A DNA stretch of 5,233 nucleotides. It comes from Paracoccaceae bacterium (GTDB taxonomy: Bacteria; Pseudomonadota; Alphaproteobacteria; Rhodobacterales; Rhodobacteraceae). Positions within the stretch are counted from its first letter, which is position 1; each line of letters begins with the position of its first letter. The position numbers and the translations under genes were made by a program. Shown here one piece after another: positions 1 through 4,329 of the stretch. A model generated the notes under the pieces. That model searched no databases and was not told the origin of the DNA. It saw only the letters and a program-made list of their open reading frames with translations. Location: positions 1 through 5,233 of the forward strand of contig JAAUPC010000268.1 in the NCBI GenBank assembly GCA_012036325.1. The letters run 5' to 3'.

Positions 1-129
1 CGCAATCGCCCGTCCCGCTGCACGCGATAAGAGTTCCGCGCGCCGGGCGATTGCTCAACCCGCGCCAAACGGCGTAATTGACCACCGGGCTCCGGTCGTA
101 GTTGGATGAAAGAACAGTGGCAGGTCAAA
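1..129. other. Unassigned sequence replacing the C-terminal part of the AmpR-like gene
   Basis: Reading on the minus strand, AmpR/GcvA-type homology stops after the motif APLAP near position 130. In AmpR proteins this is followed by a Leu-Cys-Thr-Pro segment and, about 22 residues later, LLRSYR. None of the three minus frames gives that continuation. The open frame runs on with unrelated residues to a TGA at 55-57. In another minus frame, positions of about 1-75 read LARVEQSPGARNSYRVQRDG. This vaguely resembles the wing of a winged-helix regulator, but I cannot assign it. The plus strand offers no convincing gene here either. The simplest reading is a recombination or assembly junction near 110-130. 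Confidence 0.35.
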
Positions 130-630
130 TGGCGCGAGAGGAGCCTCGAGCAGCAGTTCCGCCTCAAGCCCAGTCCAGGCGCCGGCGCCATAGCGGATCG
201 CCATATCGAGCCCCTCGCGCAGGATTTCGACGCGGTTGTTGTTTGTCGAGATGCGGAGGTCGATTGACGGGTGGGTCCGACAAAACTCAGGGAACCGCGG
301 CATGAGCCAGCCGACGGCAAAGGTCGTGACCACGCCGATCTTCAACGTCTCAATGTGGCGATGTCCCGTGATCCGGTCCAGCGTCCGCGCCATCGCGTCG
401 AACCCATGTTCCAGGACGGGGTAGAGTGCTTTCCCCTCATCGGTCGGCACCAAACCGCCGGACGCGCGCACGAAGAGCGCGACGCCAAGCCGATCCTCTA
501 GCCGTGCCACCTGATGGCTGACCGCTGCTTGGGTGACACGCAACTCTATGGCAGCGCGCGTGAAACTGCCTTGCCTGTAGGCGGCCTCGAACACGCGGAG
601 CCCGTTCAAAGGTAGGTCTGGCCGATCCAT
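55..630 (-). CDS. LysR-family regulator, AmpR/GcvA type, C-terminally truncated
   Basis: This is a LysR-type transcriptional regulator that resembles AmpR, the activator/repressor of divergently transcribed beta-lactamase genes. Residues 1-60 form the winged helix-turn-helix, with LPLNGLRVFEAA, then SFTRAAIELRVTQAAVSHQV and FVR at the end of the wing. A linker helix follows, and then the start of the periplasmic-binding-like effector domain, with LKIGVVTTFAVGWLMPRF, ISTNNNRV, IRYGAGAW and LLLEAPLAP. All of these match AmpR-type proteins closely. Family members are about 290-300 residues long, whereas this frame has about 191. The last 25 or so are unrelated to the family. The effector pocket and dimer interface are therefore incomplete, so inducible control is unlikely unless an intact copy exists. 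I chose the ATG at 630-628 over the one at 636-634 because GGAG lies 8 nt upstream of the former and only 2 nt upstream of the latter. The divergent beta-lactamase gene is its expected target. It could be GcvA-like, but the neighbour favours AmpR. Confidence 0.85.
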   Translation of the reverse strand: MDRPDLPLNGLRVFEAAYRQGSFTRAAIELRVTQAAVSHQVARLEDRLGVALFVRASGGLVPTDEGKALYPVLEHGFDAMARTLDRITGHRHIETLKIGVVTTFAVGWLMPRFPEFCRTHPSIDLRISTNNNRVEILREGLDMAIRYGAGAWTGLEAELLLEAPLAPFDLPLFFHPTTTGARWSITPFGAG

Positions 631-638
631 AGGCATTA

Positions 639-642
639 CTCC
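639..642 (-). promoter_or_regulatory. Ribosome binding site of the AmpR-like gene
   Basis: GGAG on the minus strand lies 8 nt before the ATG at 630 and only 2 nt before the alternative ATG at 636. This spacing decides for the downstream start and removes two residues (Met-Pro) from the longest possible reading. Confidence 0.6.
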
Positions 643-670
643 AGCTAATGTCGAGGGTGATACTTTGTCG

Positions 671-685
671 TTTGAGGGCCGTAAA
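671..685. promoter_or_regulatory. Candidate LysR-type (T-N11-A) operator between the AmpR-like gene and bla
   Basis: TTT at 671-673 and AAA at 683-685 flank a GC-rich core and fit the T-N11-A consensus of LysR-family boxes (T672 to A684). The site lies 41 bp from the regulator start and about 137 bp from the beta-lactamase start, inside the shared divergent region. LysR regulators typically bind there to repress themselves and control the partner gene. T-N11-A is a weak motif, and I see no clear match to the longer enterobacterial AmpR site. Confidence 0.3.
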
Positions 686-709
686 GCTGCGAGTTAAGGG
701 GTGCCGCGT

Positions 710-725
710 GACATCAACTGATGTC
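710..725. promoter_or_regulatory. Perfect 7+7 inverted repeat in the bla upstream region
   Basis: GACATCA at 710-716 and TGATGTC at 719-725 are exact reverse complements separated by AC. The repeat lies about 100 bp upstream of the beta-lactamase start, in the shared control region. It could be an operator or a 5' leader hairpin, although a 2-nt loop is too tight for full pairing. The bound factor is unknown. A repeat of this size can also arise by chance in a window of this length. Confidence 0.3.
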
Positions 726-810
726 TCGTACGTTCCAACTCTTGATGGCCGCTCGTCATCCCTCGCCACAAGCAGGCGACGGAACTGGGCAGTTCGCCAT
801 CGATACCGAC

Positions 811-815
811 AAGGA
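811..815 (+). promoter_or_regulatory. Ribosome binding site of the beta-lactamase gene
   Basis: AAGGA lies 7 nt before the ATG at 823. The frame is open further upstream to an ATG at 721, and a second ATG follows at 838. Only 823 has a well-spaced Shine-Dalgarno site. Starting there also places a normal signal peptide at the N-terminus. Confidence 0.7.
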
Positions 816-822
816 TGACCCC

Positions 823-1707
823 ATGTTGACTCACGCCATGAAGCGGCCTCTAGTGGCTGCTTGGCTTTCCTTCGGCCTGCTGGCTGGCATCCCTGCCTTT
901 GCCCAAAGTCCAGAGCAGCGCCTCGCCGCCACCATCAACCGCATCGAACAGGACCTCGACGCCCGCGTCGGGCTGCTGATCCGCGACAGTGCTTCGGACT
1001 GGTCCGTCAGCCACCGCGCGGACGATCGGTTCCTGATGAACAGCACGTTCAAGACCCTGCTCTGCGGCGCGGTCCTGAATCGTGTCGACGCAGGCAACAT
1101 CGACCTCGACGAACGGATTGCGATCCAGACGACAGATCTCCTCGACTATGCGCCTGTCACCGAAACGATGGTCGGTAACACGATGAGCCTGGGCGAGCTG
1201 TGTCATGCAGCGCTCGACATGAGCGACAACACCGCCACGAACCTGCTCATCGACCGGATCGGCGGGCCAGAAGGCGTGACCGCCTTCCTGCGCGAGATCG
1301 GCGATCCGGTCAGCCGGCTGGACCGCCGCGAACCCGAGGTGAACACCTTCGCCCCCGACGACCCGCGCGATACGACCACGCCCGCCGCGATGGTCTCAAC
1401 CATGGAGACGCTGCTGACGGGCGACGCCCTGACACCGCAGTCCCGCGCCCAACTGGTCAACTGGATGAGCGGTGGCGGCGTCACTGGCGCCCTGATCCGG
1501 GCGAGCACTCCGGAAGGCTGGCATGTCGCGGACAGATCGGGCAGCGGCGACTTCAACCGCAACATCGTGGCGATGGTCACCCCGCCGGATCGGGAGCCCT
1601 ATTTCATCGCGATCTTCCTGTCGGATGCAGATGCCGACTTCGACACACGCAACGCCGCGGTGATCGAGCTGTCTGAAGCTGTCATTCAGGTCTTGACGAG
1701 CCGGTGA
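823..1707 (+). CDS. bla: Class A beta-lactamase, carbenicillinase (CARB/PSE)-like, RSG variant
   Basis: This is a secreted serine hydrolase that opens the beta-lactam ring in the periplasm. The 294-residue product has a Sec signal peptide: Met-Lys-Arg, a hydrophobic core, and probable cleavage after AFA at residue 27. All class A motifs are present, and Ambler numbers equal residue minus 4. They are catalytic S74-T-F-K77 (Ambler 70-73), S134-D-N136 (130-132), omega-loop E170 and N174 (166, 170), and the R168-D183 pair (164, 179). C81 and C127 (77, 123) can form the disulfide seen in TEM and PSE enzymes. The usual Lys-Thr/Ser-Gly triad is R238-S-G240, that is Arg234. This is the hallmark of the CARB/PSE carbenicillinases, and GGPEGVTAFLREIGD and RDTTTP also fit PSE-4 well. 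Position 165, usually Trp in TEM, is Arg here. There is no Cys at Ambler 69 or 238, so it is not a KPC/NMC-type carbapenemase. It is divergent from the AmpR-like gene, which suggests the two were once an inducible pair. The frame is intact. Only the exact substrate spectrum is uncertain. Confidence 0.96.
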   Translation: MLTHAMKRPLVAAWLSFGLLAGIPAFAQSPEQRLAATINRIEQDLDARVGLLIRDSASDWSVSHRADDRFLMNSTFKTLLCGAVLNRVDAGNIDLDERIAIQTTDLLDYAPVTETMVGNTMSLGELCHAALDMSDNTATNLLIDRIGGPEGVTAFLREIGDPVSRLDRREPEVNTFAPDDPRDTTTPAAMVSTMETLLTGDALTPQSRAQLVNWMSGGGVTGALIRASTPEGWHVADRSGSGDFNRNIVAMVTPPDREPYFIAIFLSDADADFDTRNAAVIELSEAVIQVLTSR

Positions 1708-1716
1708 AACGCTGGT

Positions 1717-1740
1717 GGCCGCGCCAGAGCCGGCGCGGCC
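1717..1740. terminator. GC-rich hairpin between convergent genes, possible bidirectional terminator
   Basis: GGCCGCGCC at 1717-1725 pairs perfectly with GGCGCGGCC at 1732-1740 around a 6-nt loop. T1716 and A1741 can add a tenth pair. The hairpin begins 10 nt after the beta-lactamase stop and lies between it and the convergent LysR gene. No T-run follows on either strand. It may stop transcription weakly, protect mRNA ends, or act with Rho. Confidence 0.55.
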
Positions 1741-1803
1741 ATCCGCAGAAACCACACCTGTTTGTAGACCGATGTGCCCCGCATCGGATGGGCAGCGTGT
1801 TGA

Positions 1804-2687
1804 TCAGCCCGCGACGCGCCACTGGCGCACGTGGTCGACCAGAGCCCGCAGCTTGGGTGCCATGTGCTTGCGCTGCGCAAAGTAAAGATAGAAGCCGGCA
1901 AACGGCGGCAGATAGTCCCCCAGCAGCGGCACAAGCGCGCCACTGGCAAAATGATCCCGCATGCAGTCCCGCGTCGCAAAGGTGATCCCGCCGCCTGCCA
2001 CAGCGACACGCAGCATCAGGCGCAGGTCGTTGGTCGTCACTTGCGGATCGACCATGACGTCGAAGGGCTTGCCGTCCTCTTCGAACTCCCATCGCCACGG
2101 GGCCCTGTCGGGACCGGGCCGCCACCCAATGCAGCGATGCTCCAGAAGATCTTTCGGATGCTTCGGTGCCCCATGTTGCGCGATGTAGCCGGGTGAAGCC
2201 GCCGCCACTTCTGTTTGCGGACCACTGACGGGCACGGCGATCATGTCCTCTTCGATCACCTCGCCAAGGCGGACACCCGCATCGTAGCCATGCTCGACAA
2301 TATCCAGTTCGTCGTCCGTCACCGTCACGTCAACCGTCACCTTTGGGTGCGCTTCCGCAAAGCGCGCCAGCAAGGGCCCCGACAGGAAGTCTTCTGCGAT
2401 GGAGGTGACGGCTAGCCGCAGCCTGCCACTGGGCGCATCCGTGTTCACTTCCAGTGCGTCCTGAACCGCCCCAAGTGGCGCGCGCAGGCTGTCGACCAGA
2501 CGCTCCCCGGCTTCCGTCAGTCGGACCGCGCGGTCGTACGCATCACCAGCTGCAAGCCCACCGCATCCTCAAGCCGCCGGATGCCCTGGCTGACGGCGGA
2601 TCGCGTGACGCCCAGCCGGTCCGCGGCGGCGCGGAAGTTCCGCTCTTCTGCCACAGCGAGCAGAAGCGGTAGCAAGTTCAAGTCCAT
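1804..2687 (-). pseudogene. LysR-family regulator, CrgA-type, broken by a single-base frameshift
   Basis: This is a LysR-type transcriptional regulator, probably controlling the divergent dehydrogenase. It starts at the ATG at 2687-2685 with GGAGG (2698-2694) 6 nt upstream. Residues 1-55 are the winged helix-turn-helix: MDLNLLPLLLAVAEERNF, then RAAADRLGVTRSAVSQGIRRLE and the wing LQLVMRTT. The frame then meets a TGA at 2519-2517. Homology resumes at once in the next frame as AVRLTEAGERLVDSLRAPLG and continues through the whole effector domain (RLAVTSIAEDFLSGPLL, GYDAGVRLGEVIEEDMIAVP, GGGITFATRDCMRDHF) to the TGA at 1806-1804. Adding one C to the CC at 2533-2532 restores RTTRAVRLTEAG, the family consensus, and a normal 294-residue protein. 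This is either a real frameshift or a sequencing deletion. As written, the product is a roughly 56-residue DNA-binding fragment. A GTG at 2448 could in principle start the effector part, but I see no good ribosome site for it. Confidence 0.9.
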
Positions 2688-2698
2688 CCGGCACCTCC

Positions 2699-2741
2699 AT
2701 TGTCGCGCAATGCTAACCACCCAGTCCAACACTTGCGCAAT
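2699..2741. promoter_or_regulatory. Divergent control region with GCGCAAT direct repeats 30 bp apart
   Basis: The 115-bp gap between the CrgA-type regulator and the dehydrogenase contains GCGCAAT at 2705-2711 and again at 2735-2741. Their 30-bp spacing is close to three helical turns. The first copy sits in ATTG-N5-CAAT (2699-2711). The second overlaps the palindrome TTGCGCAA (2733-2740). LysR regulators often bind two phased half-sites in such divergent gaps, so these are the best operator candidates here. No strong -35/-10 pair is visible. Confidence 0.4.
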
Positions 2742-2802
2742 ACCGTTTACGGCGGCCCGCGTCCATCTTGCTCCGTGCAATCAGGTCCAACAGGAGAAAA
2801 CC

Positions 2803-3525
2803 ATGGACAAGGTCATTCTGATCACCGGCGCCTCCAGCGGCATCGGTGAAGGCATCGCCCGCGAGCTTGCTGCCCGGGGCGCGAAGGTCTTGATGGGCGC
2901 ACGGCGCACGGATCGGCTGGATGCTATCGCAGGGGACTTGCGCAGCAATGGCGCCGAGGTCGCGACGTGGTCGCTAGATGTCACCGACCTCAACTCCATG
3001 CTGGAGTTTGCGCAGACTGCGGTCAGCTTGTGGGGCCGCATCGACGTGCTTGTGAACAACGCGGGCGTCATGCCGCTGTCACCGATGTCCGCCCTCAAGT
3101 TCGACGAATGGGATCGGATGGTGGATGTAAACATCAAGGGCGTCCTGTGGGGGATCGGCGCCGTCCTGCCGGTCATGGAACGGCAGGGCGAGGGCCAGAT
3201 CATCAACATCGGCTCGATCGGCGCACTCCATGCGGTGCCGACGGCGGCCGTTTACTGCGGCACCAAGTTCGCGGTTCGCGCGATATCGGACGCGCTTCGT
3301 CAGGAAAGCAGCGCAATCCGCGTAACCTGCGTCAACCCCGGCGTGGTGGAGAGCGAACTTGCCTCCAGCATCACCCACGAGGACACGCGGCAGATGATGG
3401 GCGACTACCGCGCCATCGCGCTGAAGCCCGCCGACATCGCCCGCGCCGTGCGCCAGTTGATCGATGCCCCCGCAAGCGTCGACACCACCGAGATCACCAT
3501 CCGTCCCACCGCAGCCGCAAATTGA
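2803..3525 (+). CDS. Short-chain dehydrogenase/reductase (SDR), classical NADP(H)-type
   Basis: This is a cytoplasmic NAD(P)(H)-dependent oxidoreductase of the classical SDR family. It is 240 residues long, the usual size. The start has AGGAG (2792-2796) 6 nt upstream. A longer in-frame reading from 2581 would run antisense through the divergent regulator and is rejected. The Rossmann dinucleotide motif TGASSGIG is at residues 8-15 and NNAG at 85-88. The catalytic tetrad is complete: N110, S138, Y151 and K155 (YCGTK). The N178-P-G motif follows. Arg34-Arg35 at the end of the second strand favour NADP(H) over NAD(H). The sequence belongs to the broad group often annotated as oxidoreductases acting on alcohols, ketones or semialdehydes. 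The substrate cannot be read from it. The gene is divergent from a CrgA-type LysR gene and is followed 8 nt downstream by the Atu4866-family gene, so these two form an operon. The frame is intact. Confidence 0.95.
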   Translation: MDKVILITGASSGIGEGIARELAARGAKVLMGARRTDRLDAIAGDLRSNGAEVATWSLDVTDLNSMLEFAQTAVSLWGRIDVLVNNAGVMPLSPMSALKFDEWDRMVDVNIKGVLWGIGAVLPVMERQGEGQIINIGSIGALHAVPTAAVYCGTKFAVRAISDALRQESSAIRVTCVNPGVVESELASSITHEDTRQMMGDYRAIALKPADIARAVRQLIDAPASVDTTEITIRPTAAAN

Positions 3526-3533
3526 GGTCCACC

Positions 3534-3835
3534 ATGGAGAAATCAGTCGTGCTCACCGCCGCCCTTCTGGCCATCGGCGCCGAGTTTGCCCGGAGCGAAA
3601 CCCCTCACCCCTACGTCGGGATGTGGGTTACCGCGGACAACCGCATTCGGCACGAACTGCTGCCGAACGGCCGCTACGTCGAGGCCCGCGGCACCCGCGA
3701 GCGCGCCTATGAAGGCCGCTATGAGATTACCGGTACGCATATCGAGTACTGGGACGACACCGGCTTTACCGCCATGGTGACTTCGTGGAACCCGATGTGC
3801 TGCATCATGCCGGCATGATCCTCTATCGGAAGTAA
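3534..3835 (+). pseudogene. Atu4866-family small protein, frameshifted near its C-terminus
   Basis: This is a small protein of the Atu4866 family, of unknown molecular function. The family core is recognisable from residue 24: HPYVGMWVTADNRIRHELLP, NGRYVEARG, YEGRYEITGTHIEYWDDTGF. As written, the frame then reads MVTSWNPMCCIMPA and stops at 3816-3818. One base inserted between 3773 and 3774 (GCC|ATG to GCC GAT) restores GDFVEPDVLHHAGMILYRK and a TAA at 3833-3835. This is the expected family ending, with 100 residues in total. The break is therefore a one-base deletion, real or technical. The N-terminus has Met-Glu-Lys followed by a hydrophobic stretch (VVLTAALLAIGAEFA), so export by a short signal peptide is possible but not strong. 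GAGG at 3524-3527 overlaps the dehydrogenase stop codon and lies 6 nt before the ATG, which suggests translational coupling. From memory, family members often sit beside SDR or other redox genes. Confidence 0.85.
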
Positions 3836-3880
3836 CCTCACGCACGCCGGCAAACTTTCCTTTCGTTCAAATTGGCACCG

Positions 3881-3910
3881 GTCGGCTCTCCCTCCGAGAG
3901 GGAGGCCGAC
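3881..3910 (+). terminator. Bulged hairpin downstream of the SDR/Atu4866 unit, possible terminator
   Basis: GTCGGC (3881-3886) and CTCCCTC (3888-3894) pair with GAGGGAG (3898-3904) and GCCGAC (3905-3910). This gives 13 base pairs with a single bulged T at 3887 and a CGA loop. The hairpin starts 45 nt after the restored stop of the Atu4866-family gene. There is no T-run after it, so it is a weak intrinsic terminator at best, although the stem is strong. Confidence 0.5.
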
Positions 3911-4051
3911 GCAAACGCGTGGCAGGCGACAATGCGGGATCGTGACATGAACAGCGCCGTTACGAGTGTCTGTCGATCGCGCTGAACTGAGCGTCTCTCG
4001 TTGCTAAGTGAGGCCGGAAATGCCAGTTGGTCCAGTTATCCAAAGGACCCA

Positions 4052-4069
4052 CTCTGGCCTATGCCAGAG
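4052..4069. repeat. Short perfect hairpin, 7-bp stem and 4-nt loop
   Basis: CTCTGGC at 4052-4058 and GCCAGAG at 4063-4069 pair perfectly around the loop CTAT. No T-run or gene boundary is adjacent. It could be an operator, an RNA hairpin or chance. I see no repeat copy elsewhere in the window. Confidence 0.3.
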
Positions 4070-4272
4070 CGCGAAATTCTGCGGTCAAAACGGGAACATT
4101 AAGCGCACACACCATTCGACAAATCATTGATTTTTATATGAAATCCGTCCAGTCCATCATCGGGGCGACGGAGGGGCGGTGGGCAGGGTGCGCGGCCATG
4201 ATGGCGCCGGATATCGCATAGCTTCGGCGGCGAGGGAAGGTTGCGGGTCTTTGCAAGACGCGACTGGGGCGC

Positions 4273-4299
4273 TTGACAGCAATTGGATCGTTCCATAAC
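4273..4299 (+). promoter_or_regulatory. Sigma70-like promoter of the oxidoreductase gene
   Basis: A perfect -35 hexamer TTGACA lies at 4273-4278. The best -10 match is CATAAC at 4294-4299 (four of six bases), with a rather short 15-bp spacer. A 17-bp spacer gives TAACGA, which matches less well. Transcription would start near 4305, about 25 nt before the ATG at 4330. The -35 is the clearest promoter element in the window. Confidence 0.55.
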
Positions 4300-4302
4300 G
4301 AT
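4284..4302. promoter_or_regulatory. Operator-like palindrome within the promoter (LacI-type candidate)
   Basis: TGGATCGTTCCA at 4284-4295 is a 12-bp palindrome with one mismatched pair and a central CG, the form typical of LacI-family operators. It overlaps a second perfect inverted repeat, ATCGTT-N4-AACGAT at 4287-4302. Both lie between the -35 element and the start of transcription, where a bound repressor would block RNA polymerase. No regulator gene for it is in the window. Confidence 0.5.
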
Positions 4303-4303
4303 G

Positions 4304-4317
4304 TTGGAAGGGTCCAA
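4304..4317. promoter_or_regulatory. Second operator-like inverted repeat, TTGGA-N4-TCCAA
   Basis: TTGGA at 4304-4308 and TCCAA at 4313-4317 form an inverted repeat with a 4-nt spacer. This is the same layout as TTGGA-N4-TCCA at 4283-4295, displaced by 21 bp (two helical turns). It lies over the predicted transcription start. The repetition of half-site, spacing and phase suggests a second binding site for the same protein, although this copy lacks the central CG. Confidence 0.45.
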
Positions 4318-4329
4318 AAGCGGGGAATC

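Larger units (their letters stand above)
3836..4329. other. Intergenic region without a convincing gene
   Basis: About 490 bases separate the Atu4866-family gene from the oxidoreductase. An open frame at 4027-4221 (64 codons, GTG-like or weak start) has no ribosome site and no recognisable motif, so I do not call it. The region holds a bulged hairpin at 3881-3910, a small perfect hairpin at 4052-4069, and an A/T-rich patch at 4121-4140 with the odd palindrome AAATCA-T-TGATTT at 4121-4133. It also contains the promoter and operator cluster at 4273-4317. The A/T-rich patch stands out from its GC-rich surroundings and may mark an older junction or an upstream promoter element. Confidence 0.6.

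Noticed and set aside
721..822. N-terminal extension of the beta-lactamase from an upstream ATG
   Set aside because: It would put 34 polar residues before the signal peptide and has no well-placed ribosome site. AAGGA 7 nt before 823 fits better.
823..1707. Carbapenemase or mobile resistance cassette
   Set aside because: The enzyme lacks the Cys69-Cys238 pair. No integron site, transposase or terminal repeats flank it.
2517..2540. Programmed ribosomal frameshift in the CrgA-type regulator
   Set aside because: There is no slippery heptamer or stimulatory structure at the break, and LysR genes are not known to use frameshifting. A single missing C explains it.
2581..2802. Long N-terminal extension of the dehydrogenase
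   Set aside because: It runs antisense through the divergent LysR gene and lies before the Rossmann motif. AGGAG at 2792 marks the start at 2803.
2967..3533. Continuous plus-strand reading that fuses dehydrogenase-overlapping sequence to the Atu4866 gene
   Set aside because: The upstream part is an Arg/Gly-rich shadow of the dehydrogenase frame. The real gene starts at 3534 after GAGG.
4027..4221. 64-codon open frame in the intergenic gap
   Set aside because: It has no ribosome site, no motif and mixed composition. It is most likely a chance open frame.
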